64,000 bases of DNA from Siphonodentalium dalli (taxonomy: Eukaryota > Mollusca > Scaphopoda > Gadilida > Siphonodentaliidae): contig CP136067.1 in the NCBI GenBank assembly GCA_032622095.1, positions 179,832,556 to 179,896,555 on the forward strand, given 5' to 3'. A program made the translations under genes and the position numbers. Of this stretch, positions 21,924 to 34,395 are shown piece by piece. The stretch's first letter is position 1; each line of letters opens with the position of its first letter. The notes under the pieces are model-generated. The model was not told the DNA's origin and searched no databases. It worked only from the letters and a program-made list of their open reading frames with translations.

Positions 21924-22987
21924 ATAAATAAAGCTGGCATAATTATGATCAGAGATATTTAAATGAGGCGGGCAAATTCCTTTCACCACTGCCATGTTAG
22001 AGATACTTCTACCTAATAGTGTAGCGGTCAACTCTCAAATTGTGGCATGTACCTCTCCCGGAGGTATAACTACTTGATTCGATTTTTTTCGATCCAATTA
22101 TCATATTCTTCTTCTGGAAACAGGGGGGGGGGGGGTCGGAAATTTTTTCCAGCACGTATGATCATTTTATATTTTTTCCGGCCACGGGGGACCCACCCAC
22201 CCAATTTCTTCCGTTTCCGGCCTTTTTTTCCAGGCAATTTTGGACACCCACCCTTTTTTTCCGTTTCAGGAAGTTTTTTCCGGGCAGTTTTGGACACCCA
22301 CCCCCCTTAAATTTGAGAAAAATTATCAATTGAGCAACCAAATAGCTGATTATCCTGCATTATCATAATTTATTGCACGATATTTGAATAGAACATTGCA
22401 TAATGAGATAACTATACTATTTGAATTTATCATATAAGTGTCATTAATCAAGAAATGTGTCAACATAATCACATTTCTAGGGATATATAGGCAGAGTGCC
22501 AAGGTTTTTATTAACATTCATTTTCATAATATATAGTCACATGATCTAGTCACATAATCACATTTGAGTACCGGTATTCTACAGAATACATGGTACCGGT
22601 GTAACAAATTTCAGATTATTTTATATTTTGATATTTGCTATGTGATATACAGTAATGCCCTAATTAATCGACTCCATAACCACAGCAGAATAATGGGTAA
22701 TTTAATTTTAATTTCCGACTAAATCAGACTAAATCCTGAAAATTATTCTGCTGTGGTTATGGAGTCGTTTAATTAGGGCATTACTGTATTGCTGGAATCA
22801 AATTGTTTATCAAAACATGTGGAAATACAACTGTTCATCCCAGTTCATCCCAGTTTGAAGAATAATGCTAATACCAAACATAACCATGATATACATGCGT
22901 GACTCTTCTTGGGGCATCTCAGAAACCAGAACTGAGGAAACATGTTATAGCGTTTAATGGCAGGCTGGTAGCCACTGCCTGAAGTAA
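21924..22987 (+). repeat. Left 1.06-kb direct repeat flanking the LINE
   Basis: It matches 29472-30539 from ATAAATAAAGCTGG to GCCACTGCCTGAAGTAA, with only scattered substitutions and a few indels (the G-run and the MITE hairpin). The neighbours differ immediately outside. The pair sits exactly at the ends of the 6.5-kb LINE, the position expected for a target-site duplication. Contents: a truncated G-run TIR end (22122-22306) and a mariner-like MITE (22650-22786). Confidence 0.9.
22650..22786. mobile_element. mariner-like MITE hairpin inside the direct repeat
   Basis: CAGTAATGCCCTAATTAATC..GGGCATTACTG with TA on each side. The arms pair for about 45 bp. The copy at 30198-30335 has a different deletion in the right arm (GGTTAT lost), whereas this one lacks an AACCCATT-type block, so the two flanks have changed independently since duplication. 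Confidence 0.75.
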
Positions 22988-23483
22988 CGGACGTATGAAG
23001 ATGGCCGCCGCCGGTTTGTTATCAAGTTCCAGGGACGAAATTTCCAATTAATTTCATATCTCTCTATGGTATTATGATATGTTCATCGCTGTGATCGTTT
23101 TCTCGGATGCAAGGCATCGTTATCACTGTTTTAAATTCTCGGACATGGACGCTTTGCTCAAAAACGGTATGTTTGGATAAAACAAAACAGTTCAAAATAT
23201 TCAAAACTCTGTTCGAAAATTCTACACCAACACATAAAATTCACGCCCAATAAAACATTTGATGCTCTGAAGGCTATTCTGCTGTTTCCGCAATCTCAGC
23301 CCAATTGACCTATACATGAACCCAATTCACCTGTTGTGCAAGTACTGAAAAATCAATATCACCACTCTGATTATATTGCCAGGCGATTCGCTGTGAAATG
23401 GATAGTGCTCACCAAATGATTGCTCTTTGTAACTTATAATTAATTGAGCACACTATTATAACAGTTTTGCTGCATACCTGGCC

Positions 23484-25419
23484 ATGGCTCAAATCAACGA
23501 AGCTGGAGAAGTGTTAGTTGACCCTATCTCTGGAGCATCTTTTCAGACCCTCTCAAATGTTAAATATCAAGATCCTACCAATATGACTCGACATCTTGCT
23601 CAACTCCACAGCCACATCTAATGACGACTGTCACATATCGTAGAAACCCAGACATGGAATCGGCTTTTGTGCAATTAAAGGAAGTTGCCACGTGCATGGA
23701 GCCTGGTGATTGGGCAAACCGAGTAGCTGTCACATCTTGTACTAAATGTGTAAACTCCACTCCCAGAGACAGCATAACCAGAGCTATAGAAAACATTACC
23801 GACAGGGACGAAAGCATCCTAAAGAAAGTTAGACTTGCAATATTCTCTGAAGTAAAGTCCGACAAAACATTCCAACAATTGTACAATCCATACTCCATTC
23901 TAAAAAACCGTGTGAACGCCAAAGGTGGGCAGGAAGTCTTTCAGAAACTATCATCTGACATATATTCTCTCTTATTCTTTCTTGTGGACGGCGGAAATGG
24001 CTTACATGATCTCCTCAGTAAGAGCCAAAAACAATCACTGTCAGCAAATGGTACCATGAATATGTCGCACCAACCAACTCAGACTACATTCATCGATAAC
24101 TCGGTTCACTCTCAAACATGGATATGTTGATTGAGAATATAAATCTCACGCAGAAAATTCTCAATGCAATTCCCAACATAACAGAGTCCATATCGAACGT
24201 CAGTGATCGCGTTGCAGAACTTGAAAAGCGCATTGCCTCCCAGCCCACCGAAAGCACCATTGAAGATATTAAACAATCTGTAGCGGGCATTGAGGACATG
24301 GTCTCTGAAAACACCGAAATCTTACATTCTAATGAACATAAATTACAGCGTTATATTGACGAGAAATACGACGGTGTTGCGAACTGTCGCTCGAGAATCA
24401 AGGACCTACAGGCCGACATCGAAACATCCCTAGAGCAAGCCAAAACAGCGATCAAAGCTATCAACAAGAATGCAGGTTCTATCGGAACACTTAGTGACAA
24501 CTTAAAGCGACTCACCAACAAAACGACACAAAATGCCCAATCCGAACCGCAAAGTCAAACTAATTTAGATGACTTGAAGGAAGCGCTGACAAATTTTGGC
24601 GACCTATTGTGCGAACGCTTAGATCAATTCTGCAGCAACATAAAAGATACCGTTGATGATGCTTTCGCACAAAATGAATACACTGTCTGGGATAACTGTT
24701 CGGACGATCAGGCTGAACAAAATGACATCGCTGCTGAATCCGATGCTGCACCATCAGAGGCATCACAAAATAACAACGGTAATCCGATTGAGCGAGACGA
24801 GCGAACTAACTATAAGCACCCACGAGACAACTACCAAGATAACGGCAGAGTTGACGACAAATACACAGACAGGGACTCTCGTGACAATGACGATTACCAG
24901 CGCGATGATTGGTATGAAATGCGTGATCGCAGGCAAAATGTAAATAGCGGTAAACGGAATCGTCTAGACCACAACAAACATTACTCATCTTATAGTCGTG
25001 ATTATGAATGTGACGACCGGTTCAACGTGCGCGACAGACCGTCTGACGACAAACATAACAGTGTTTTCCGACCAACTGCTACGAGTTCAGGAATGAGACG
25101 TAGCGGTTCTTCGCCAATTAATCGCAATGACAATCGTGATATATACCACAGGCGCAACGACTATCCTATCAAGACAACTAGACTCTTTGTTTCCAATCTA
25201 CCAGAAACAACGAACTCTCAAATTCTGGCCAAATATTTTATCGACGCACATGTTAAATTCACAATTGTTCATGTTTTCAGATCTCGCAGCAATGGCCAAA
25301 TATCAGCCCGAATTAACGTTGGTGTTTCAGATAGTATCTACTGTAGAGGCCCTGACTGCTTCCCAAAAGGAGTCACGTGCACAGAATGGATTTCCAATGA
25401 TACCAACACACGCACGTAA
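23484..25419 (+). pseudogene. LINE ORF1 (RNA-binding protein), in three frame segments
   Basis: Three consecutive segments: 23484-23621 (45 codons, good Kozak GCCATGG), 23621-24130 (169 codons, joined as TAATG), and 24118-25419 (433 codons, overlapping by 13 nt). The last has a coiled-coil-like region over about its first 160 residues (heptads in IENINLTQKI and VSDRVAELEKRIA), a highly charged Asp/Arg/Asn-rich linker, and a C-terminal RRM-like TTRLFVSNLP and a Cys-containing end. ORF1 proteins bind LINE RNA. Two frameshifts are the simplest reading. Programmed stop-start reinitiation at TAATG is a less likely alternative. Confidence 0.65.
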
Positions 25420-25532
25420 ATTATAGGCACAACTATTCATTGTACTTGGTATATATATCTCTATATTCTCAGCTACCTTTGGTCGCATGCTCCTATTAAT
25501 TTTGTTTGTAAGTCAATCCAATTTTTGCGGTC

Positions 25533-28500
25533 ATGCTGAATGTTGTTACGTGGAATTGTACCGGGTTGCTCTCCAGCAGCAGTTATCTCAGTAATATGTT
25601 GTCAACTCAAAATACCGATATATGTGGGATATCAGAACACTGGCTCCGCGAACATAATGCTCACTTTCTGGAATCAGTTGATCCAAATTATCGTTTTCAC
25701 GCAGTTTGTGATGCAACTCAACGTGTACCTATGCAACGCGGAAGATACAAAGGAGGTGTCGCCCTTCTATGGAAAACCGAGCATAACAGCAAGATAACAA
25801 TTTTAGACATTTCCGACGATCGCATTTGTGGCATACAGTTTAGGCTCAGACCGGGGGTATATATCTACATTTTCAGGTATACATGCCATGTACCAACTAC
25901 GCTGTCGAATTTTACAGAGACTATATCAAATTTCTCTCAGATATAATAACCAGTTACTCCTCGTTGGGGCATTTGATCTTGATGGGAGACTTCAATGGTA
26001 ATCTTCAAAAACCAGACGCCAGAAACAGGTCATTCTCCACATTTGTGAATGAAAGCAAATTCTTCTCAGCAAATTCAAGTCCTCTTTGCAGGGGATTATC
26101 CGAAACATTTGTTGCGCCCAATGGAAATGGGGGTAGCATAATCGACCACATTCTTGTACCGACACAAGACAAGTCGAGAATATCTAAAATTGAGGTCTTG
26201 GGTGACTCCCCAATTAATGTCTCAATTCATCGCCCTATCGTCATGAGCATATCATACGGCGAAAGCGCCAACGACCCTAGCCTAACATCCGCTAAAATAA
26301 AACCTAACTGGAGGAAATTTGAATCAGCAAGCGAGAACATCATACAATATCAGGCCCAAATAGGCGGCAGTCTACCACCACATTCAATTGCGTCCAAGGA
26401 AGACCTAAATGCATTCTACAACAAAGTCATATATGCAGTTACTGACGCAGCTGAAGTGTTTGTCCCAGTCACATCATTTAAACGACACTTAAAGCCTTAC
26501 TGGAATGATAACCTAAAACAGCTGCACAAAGCTATGAAACACTACCGCAATATTTGGATCATTTCCGGTAAACCACATGACAACACACATCCTGACTACA
26601 AAAATTACAAGGATGCAAAATGCCTTTTCCGACGTGAGCATAGAAAAGCTAATGAAAATTTTCTAAGACAAATGGACGATAGAGTAGATCATATGGCAGA
26701 GTCAAATATTAATAATTTCTTCAGGGCTTTCAATGGCAATCGTAATCGACGGAAAGACCCTTCACATAATCTTTTCGAAGTGGATGGTAATCCTCTGCGA
26801 GAGCCCGATGATGTAATAAATGCATGGGCCGATTACTTTGAATCTCTATACTCCAAGTTTGACTCAGAAATGTTTGATCACGAGCATTTTAGATATGTCA
26901 CTGATTCCGTCTCACAAATAATTAGTACACAAAGCGGCTCAGAAGAAATTGACGCCATATTATGTTATGAAATAACTCCAGAAGAAGTGCACAATGCATT
27001 AAAACACGCCCGCAAAGGCAAAGCTCCAGGTCACGATTCACTTTCATATGAACACTTTATTCATGGAGGCGAAAGTCTCATTACGTCTGTATCATATATG
27101 CTGTCGATGATGATGGAACTCAATCACATCCCACACCAGGCAAAAATTGGCGTGATAATCCCTTTATATAAAGGTGGGGCAAAACCGAAAAAGGTGTTCG
27201 ACAGCTACAGAGCAATCACTCTTCTCACAGTATTATATAAAGTCTTGGAAAAAGTTATACTCACGCGCCTAGAAACACACACACCTGAGCTCATTCGTGT
27301 TTACCCTTTGCAAAACGGCTTTCAGAAAGAAGTCAGCTGTCTTCACTCATCATTTGTTTTAAACGAATGTTTCACATATACCAGTGAATTACACAGTCCG
27401 TTATACACATGCTTCCTTGATGTCAGAAAAGCTTTCGACACAGTGTGGATAGACGGACTACTATTCAAGTTATATAATCGTGGTTTTTGCGGCAAGATAT
27501 TTCTATTGTTTGACACTCTACTTAATGGTTTCAAATGCGTCGTCAGATTCAACAATGCAAACTCAAGAACATTTGATATTAGCCAAGGTACAAGACAAGG
27601 TGACGTATTATCCCCTGTATTGTATATGCTATTTATAAACGATTTATTAACTGAACTAGAGAACTCACAGTTAGGGATGAGATTGGGTTCCATCAATTGT
27701 GCTTCACCAACACAGGCCGACGATATGACGCTATTATCTCTAACCGCAAATGGCCTTCAACTACTATGTGATATTTGTGGAAAGTTCAGTCAAAAATGGC
27801 GGTACCAGTATAACCAGGAAAAGTGTAAGGTGATCGTTTTCATCGAATCTGGCGCGTCATCAAAATCTCGCACAAAAAATACTTGGACATTAAACGAGAA
27901 GCCAATATATGAAACATAAAGCGTCACTCACTTGGGCATCCCCCTGCATAAAAATGTTCATATAAATCAATTCGTTGATCATACAATTAAGAAAATTCGC
28001 TCAGTCTATCTTATGCTGAGCAATGCAGGGATGTATGCAGGTGGTATCACACCTCTTAGCTGCCAAATAATCTACAATTCAATCGTATTACCAAAGGGAT
28101 TATATGGGATGGAACTCATGTGCGGCTTATCTAAAACTAACATAACTTCATTAGAACGTGTGCACAGATTCTGTTTGAAACGTATCCAAGGGTTTTCATT
28201 TAGGGGTCGCACTGACGTTGTCCAAGGCTTACTTGGTTTAAGCTCTCTCGCTTCCTTTATAAACAAGCGAAAACTCTGTTTCTTTGGCAATCTGTGTAGA
28301 ACTCCAGACGGGAGAGCTGCAAAGGGCATTTTCATTGCACGCTTGAACGACAACCTTGTATCGAACCAAACATCTAACCAAACACCAAACGTTGCCTCAT
28401 TTTTAACAGACGTACATATATTGGCAAATGAATACAATCTCACATCGTATATTGTAGACTATGCCTCACATGGTCAGTTTCCAACTAAAATTCAATGGAA

Positions 28501-29006
28501 AACCCTTGTTACACAGCAGATCAACTATAAAAAAAATTGAGCTAGAAAACCGCCTGAGAGGCGACCAACCATTGACGGCATTCAACAAAAGTCACAACTG
28601 CCTTTTTCCAGCCCAACTATGGCGCTCATGTAGAATTATCAACTGTGAAAAGCATAAATTCCCACTCGTGGGCCAGCTGTTGACCAAAATCACCTCTCCA
28701 GAACCTGGCAATGGTAAGGTATGCAATACTACGTTCAGCAACATTGTTGAACACGCTATTTTGGCATGTTCTGCAACGTCCGATCAGAGAATACAAGTAT
28801 GGTACGATATCATTGATATGTTTGGCGTACCGTTTTTCATACATATTGATTCTCTACCTACTCAAGAGCAGTCGATGGCATTCTTAGGTTGTTTATCAAC
28901 CGATATTAGATGTATCGTTTCCCACACACGTGTACATGAACTAACGGTATTTATGGTCCGAACTTCATTCGAATTGTGGACAAAATACATAGCACGCTGC
29001 AATTGA
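25533..29006 (+). pseudogene. LINE ORF2 (endonuclease and reverse transcriptase), disrupted
   Basis: N-terminal AP-endonuclease: LNVVTWNCTGLL and CGISEHWL in 25533-25946, then after a frameshift near 25870-25885 GDFNGN, IIDHILVP and SIHRPI in 25883-27919. Reverse transcriptase: KAPGHDSLSYEHF, SYRAITLL, FLDVRKAFDTVW, QGTRQGDVLSPVLYMLFIND and QADDMTLLS, where the usual Y of YADD is Q. An in-frame TAA at 27917 interrupts ETxSVTHLGIPL. An A-run near 28530-28540 shifts frame into the C-terminal part (28461-29006), which has a C..H..C pattern (EHAILACSATSD). Three lesions in total, so it is non-functional as it stands. Confidence 0.85.
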
Positions 29007-29424
29007 CCACTTTATTTCTACAATTGTTCGGCTACAACTAACTCATGCGAAAACGTCACAATTGTCTCACGCCAGCACACGCGTGGAATCATGCAATATT
29101 GCTATCTAATATAAGACAGATCATTTTCTGCATCACTCATAGATCATAGTATACTCTCGATTTGTTCTTATGGTGGTAATGGAAACAGGATTTCAGGATC
29201 CACATGTCCGCATATTACAAAATAATTACTGTGCTGTTGCTATCGTGTTCGTAAGGCATATTGATGTATATATAGGCACACCCAGCATCATCGAGCGTGA
29301 GAGCTATACTAACACTGTATGAATGTTTGTGTGTGCGTGCTTCTAGCTCTTGTTCAATTCATACTAACACCGTATAAGTTCTATGTTTCTGTTCAATTCT
29401 TAATGTAATTGTATTCATAATGTA

Positions 29425-29471
29425 TGGCTCTCCTATACTTGGAGGAAATAAAAGTATATAAAAGTATATAT
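29425..29471 (+). terminator. LINE 3' tail
   Basis: GGAGGAAATAAAAGTATATA then a repeat of AAAAGTATATATATAAAT. A/T-rich simple repeats at the 3' end are usual for LINEs that prime on short repeats. The direct repeat begins at 29472. Confidence 0.55.
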
Positions 29472-30539
29472 ATAAATAAAGCTGGCATAATTATGATCAG
29501 AGATATTTAAATGAGGCGGGCAAATTCCTTTCACCACTGCCATGTTAGAGATACTTCTACCTAATAGTGTAGCGGTCAACTCTCAAATTGTGGCATGTAC
29601 CTCTCCCGGAGGTATAACTACTTGATTCGATTTTTTTCGATCCAAGTATCATATTCTTCTTCTGGAAACAGGGTGGGGGGGGGGGTCGGAATTTTTTTCC
29701 AGCACGTATGATCATTTAATTTTTTTTTCGGCCACGGGGGACCCACCCACCCAATTTCTTCCGTTTCCGGCCTTTTTTTCCAGGCAATTTTGGACACCCA
29801 CCCTTTTTTTCCGTTTCAGGAAGTTTTTTCCGGGCAGTTTTGGACACCCACCCCCCTTAAATTTGAGAAAAATTATCAATTGAGCAACCAAATAGCTGAT
29901 TATCCTGCATTATCATAATTTATTGCACGATATTTGAATAGAACATTGCATAATGAGATAACTATACTATTTGAATTTATCATATAAGTGTCATTAATCA
30001 AGAAATGTGTCAACATAATCACATATCTAGGGATATATAGGCAGAGTGCCAAGGTTTTTATTAACATTCATTTTCATAATATATAGTCACATGATCTAGT
30101 CACATAATCACATTTGGGTACCGGTATTCTACAGAATACATGGTACCGGTGTAACAAATTTCAGATTATTTTATATTTTGATATTTGCTATGTGATATAC
30201 AGTAATGCCCTAATTAATCGACTCCATAACCACAGCAGAATAATGGGTAATTTAATTTTAATTTCCGACTAAATCAGACTAAATCCTGAAAAATAACCCA
30301 TTATTCTGCTGTGGAGTCGTTTAATTAGGACATTACTGTATTGCTGGAATCAAATTGTTTATCAAAACATGTGGAAATACAACTGTTCATCCCAGTTCAT
30401 CCCAGTTTGAAGAATAATGCTAATACCAAACATAACCATGATATGCATGCGTGACTCTTCTTGGGGCATCTCAGAAACCAGAACTGAGGAAACATGTTAT
30501 AGCGTTTAATGGCAGGCTGGTAGCCACTGCCTGAAGTAA
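29472..30539 (+). repeat. Right 1.07-kb direct repeat flanking the LINE
   Basis: Second copy of 21924-22987, abutting the LINE tail. Outside it, TATGCTTCG differs from the CGGACG that starts the LINE at the left copy's boundary. See the left copy for contents. Confidence 0.9.
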
Positions 30540-31007
30540 TATGCTTCGTAATAATAGGGAATAATATGGATGGATAGCCCAATTTCATTTCTTTTTTGCT
30601 CATGATATCAGTGACGATAAAATCTTCGTTACTGTGATTAACATTACAAGCTGATCCACATTAACATGGAAAACAATGTGAAATTGTTCAAGCTGGGCCG
30701 GCTGGCCTTCAATTTATTTGGTAAGATTTTACATTTTACGTTGTCAAAAGTCTATTTTATTCCATTATTTATTATATCTTTATTTCCATGTCAAGTGTGC
30801 TTTCATTTTATTGCTTATTTTCAGCTGAGTTCTGCATAGTTATTCTTATTTTGTTGTATCAGTAGATGGAATCCTGATTAAATTATATTTTTCCAATAGC
30901 GCAGTGTCTAGTTCTATCAAGTTGAATTTGGGTTATTGTTGGCCATTGTGCAACTGATCCAACTTCTGATAACCTCTATATGTAGTATAGCATTAGTATT
31001 AACTATA
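30540..31007. other. No gene recognised
   Basis: Presumed pre-insertion flanking DNA. An ATG-initiated frame near 30666 is short and without motif. Confidence 0.4.
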
Positions 31008-31165
31008 TTTATCCCACAGAGTTAGAGTGAAAGACAACAACTGGAATGCGTTTTATAGCTACCTGTTTAGAAAATCATAATTATTTATAGGAAGCCGATA
31101 CAATAAATGTAGTAGTAACCAATACAAACATGTGGGTGACAATTTTTTGAGGCACAATAACCGCC
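31008..31165 (+). repeat. 158-bp direct repeat, left copy
   Basis: TTTATCCCACAGAGTTAGAG to GCACAATAACCGCC recurs without indels at 31616-31773. The two copies bracket 31166-31615. Confidence 0.9.
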
Positions 31166-31615
31166 TATACAGATGTAGGCGAAAAGGGGGAGACATCAAT
31201 CGAATGCGTATGTCCCAAAACAAAAAACAGGGAGGGAGGGAGGGTTGTCAACACAAGCGACTGTCTTCGGCAAAGAAATTATTGGAAAGAATGTTTAACG
31301 CAGTATAACTGCGCGCACCCCCCGGCCAAAGATATAGTTCCTATGATTCTGCTCTTCAAATTATCCCCATTCGCTAACTAAATAGCAATACTGCCAAAAT
31401 ACTTGTACTTTATAATTATGTTTTATTTTAGTCTAAGTACTTCGCAATATCAGTGTATAGCTTACTTATCTGAAATGTCATGCGGTATGATGTAGTGATA
31501 TATACGAGTCAAAGATCTCGTGATCAAACATGATTATGTTTGTACCCAATTTTTGGTTTAAGTTTACGCATCTATAACCCTGTGCGATAAAGTACGTCGT
31601 TTTGTACGACTATGT
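31166..31615 (+). mobile_element. Dispersed element (450 bp) with 158-bp flanking duplication
   Basis: The 370 bp from TGTCAACACAAGCGACTG (31246) to GACTATGT match 47606-47975 with only a few substitutions and no indel. The left 80 bp, ending in four GGGA units, are absent from the other copy. One end is fixed and the other variable, as in 5'-truncated retroelements. It has no coding capacity, and the origin (SINE-like or truncated LINE 3' end) is not known. Confidence 0.65.
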
Positions 31616-31773
31616 TTTATCCCACATAGTTAGAGTGAAAGACAACAACTGGAATGCGTTTTATAGCTACCTGTTTAGAAAATCATAATTATTTACAGGA
31701 AGCCGATACAATAAATGTAGTAGTAACCAATACAAACATGTGGGTGACAATTTTTTGAGGCACAATAACCGCC
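31616..31773 (+). repeat. 158-bp direct repeat, right copy
   Basis: Exact-length second copy of 31008-31165, immediately following the 3' end of the inserted element. Confidence 0.9.
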
Positions 31774-32297
31774 ATAGCCAAAGAGTGGCGTTTTTGCCGT
31801 ACTCTTTGGCCCCGCCAAAAACAATTGAGCCAGCCGGGAGGATAGTGTCTGGAACAAACACCGAATTAAAGTCATTGCACATGGATGCCGATTCGTTGAA
31901 ATGAATGAAAAGTCATGAAAATTTACTGGCGTTGGAACCCCTGCAAAAGGCAGCCGCCCAGTATAGGAACAGAAATGTGTGCTACATAGGTAACTGTAAC
32001 TACGACCCAAAAAGACTGAAACATCCGCAACTCCGACCTTTCCCAAAGGGCAGTCTCAAGCGAAACTGCCATAAACGCATTTGAATACCACCACACCGAT
32101 ATGGGAGTCAGTAAGCCGACCATGGGAACATAAATTTGTACCACCAAGTGTGTGGACCGTGGCAACCCAAAAGACTGGGAACAGAAAATGTGTATTAAAA
32201 GGCTGAATTTAACTACAACCCAAAAATACTAAGTCATCCGCCACCCCGACCTGTCCTCAATGTAACATGCCCATGCAAATATTGTGATATAAACTCA
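31774..32297. other. No gene recognised
   Basis: Frames on the minus strand (31693-32165) overlap in different phases without motif. CATAGCCAAAGAGTGGCG..CGTACTCTTTGGCC near 31772-31813 is a small imperfect hairpin. Confidence 0.4.
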
Positions 32298-32780
32298 GAT
32301 ACAACCCCGCTCATGCGAGGGTGGCATCAATGGGTCATATGTTCGAATGGAGGCTAAATTGCATGTGAATACCACCACTGACTATAGCCATATTATGGCA
32401 AAGAACGTTACGGTGAAAGTTGTGCCCCCCCCACATATATTGGCAGTGTAAGTAAAGGTCAGGAAGCTAATTTTGAAAAGACCAATTCCCGAAGGGGGGC
32501 AACACGGCGCGTGAAAGATTTTATCACAAAACCCAGAGATACAACCTCGCTCATGCGTAGACGGCATCAATGGGTCATATGTCGAATGTATGCTAAAAAC
32601 GCGTTGGAAAACCACCACGGACTATAGCTACTTGATCGCAAAGAACGTTACTGTGGAAAGTTGTCCCTCCCCATATATTGGTTGAGCAAGTAAAGATCAG
32701 GAAGCTAATTTTGAACAGACCAAACCGATTCCCCCGGAGGGGGTGGGAGGGGGCAACACGACGGGTGAAAAATTTTTGTC
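32298..32780. repeat. 240-bp tandem duplication, two diverged copies
   Basis: GATACAACCYCGCTCATGCG..GGCATCAATGGGTCATATG, CAAAGAACGTTAC, CAGGAAGCTAATTTTGAA and GGGGGCAACACG occur in the same order starting at 32298 and 32538. The copies differ at many sites, so this is an old duplication. Confidence 0.8.
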
Positions 32781-33779
32781 GTAAAAGATTATTGTGATAC
32801 GATATTTAATAACCAGCGAACAATTAGTTATTATAATCTCAAATACTTCACTTTTATGGAATGGGAAATATTAAGAATTTCAGCATTTTCAGGTACCAAG
32901 AACGTCCGTAAATTCTATTTGTTTCAAAATTTCAGATCATATATCCATGATATCATACCGGTATCTGAGGATCATGAGAAGGGACCTAATTTTTCTTGAT
33001 TCATGAAATTTGATGATTATTTTCACTTAGAAAGACAACTACCCACAAATAAGTTTCTATATTTGAGAATTCCCATGTGATTCATGTTATTCAATGACAA
33101 ATATGGCTAAGCTGAGTTCTGGGTCATGGTTTCATAACCGAGTTAAAGAGGACCACCATCTCTCTTAACACTGGCCTAATTTTTGTTGATTGCTCCAGGC
33201 TTGAGTGGACCACACTAGATATCAACAGTTGTTTCTATTGGGCTGGAATATTTCCGACTGCTTTATTTTTCATTATATTATATGGGGGTATGACACTATA
33301 TTATGCAATTAAAAATTTAATTCCATATTATGGTACAAATGAAGCATCCTCCCATAGAGCCAAGACAATAAGCTGTTTGGTGATTGGAGTTTTGTGTGAA
33401 ATTATCAATTATTCTATCAGTTCTTGGTACCGAAAGGGACAACAAAGAAAATAATATTTTCAACCTCTAAAATGTATTAAAATCCATTATTTTGTTGTCA
33501 ATTAATAACTGCTCAGATTATACATACAATGAAGGTGATATGTGAAATTCAAGATTTTTCGACAGATAGATCCACAGAAATACTTTGTTGAAAATCTCTT
33601 GCCATATTGGGCTGTATTTATACAAAACGTGCATCTCCATCTGAAGGGAACCGGCGGTAATAGCGGAATGGTTTGAGACGCAACTGGGCCCGAGACGGAT
33701 CAACCCTATAGGAATGTAAGCCTCGCCAAGCAAATGAAATGAAACCCTCTCCCCCGCCGATATCCAAAGCAGATTAAAA
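32781..33779. other. No gene recognised
   Basis: AT-rich. A frame at 33518-33733 (minus) has no motif. Confidence 0.4.
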
Positions 33780-34395
33780 CACGAAAACCATAGTCAGAAA
33801 TGACAACGCCGCCAAGATCATATTAGCCATGAATATAAATATAATATAAAATATAATGGTTACATGAATGCACCGCCTCAGAATTCCATTAAAGCATCTA
33901 ATCCTTCAAATTATTACAAAAACTACGGTTTATCACTGCAGGTTTTTTATTCACCAAACCAGATAGCTTCAAATCCAGATAATAATTTGGGTTCTCGCCA
34001 TAAAATCTTCAAGTGTGCATGGCCCAGCCATTGTTCACAATTAACATTGAACGCAATTAACGCGGTCATAATAGTTACACACTGCGACGACATCCAGCGA
34101 ATACACACCCCACGAAAACCCGAAATGGGAGATATTCCATCGCTATAGCTCAATTTGACACTGCCAGAATAGCCTTCCTATACAATATCCTAAAACATTA
34201 ACTCTTCTCAAAAACATCGGCATAGTCAATATAACTTCACGAACTTGGACATTCCAACTACAGCTTGTACCCGACTCGGGGTCGCAGTACAACTTTAACA
34301 CGTCCCAAAATAACCGGACAAAATAATTATCGGTTTATAAAATCACATATTTCTAATATTGGCCCAACAGTATACACCGGTGGCGTGAATAAATA
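33780..34395 (-). repeat. Inverted copy of the 10.5-kb dispersed repeat, longer
   Basis: GGTTACATGAATGCACCGCC, GAATTCCATTAAAGC, CACTGCAGG and, further on, CAGTATACACCGGTGGCGTG match the reverse complement of 10505-10720. Here about 400 bp of extra sequence lie between the GAATTCC block and the CACCGGTGGCGTG block, absent from the first copy. Confidence 0.6.

Larger units (their letters stand above)
22988..29471 (+). mobile_element. Full-length APE-type non-LTR retrotransposon (LINE), 6.5 kb
   Basis: Order: GC-containing 5'UTR beginning at CGGACGTATG, ORF1 (23484-25419, broken), ORF2 with endonuclease, reverse transcriptase and a C-terminal Cys/His region (25533-29006, broken), 3'UTR, and a short tail of AAAAGTATAT repeats ending in AATAAA. 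It copies itself by target-primed reverse transcription. Both ORFs are disrupted by few lesions, so the copy is young but inactive. The clade (L1/Tx1-, Nimb/I- or CR1-like) cannot be decided by eye. Confidence 0.85.

Noticed and set aside
22988-29471. Penelope-like or LTR element, because of long direct repeats
   Set aside because: The protein has an AP-endonuclease and a LINE reverse transcriptase with no GIY-YIG, protease or integrase; the repeats lack LTR ends and carry unrelated MITEs.
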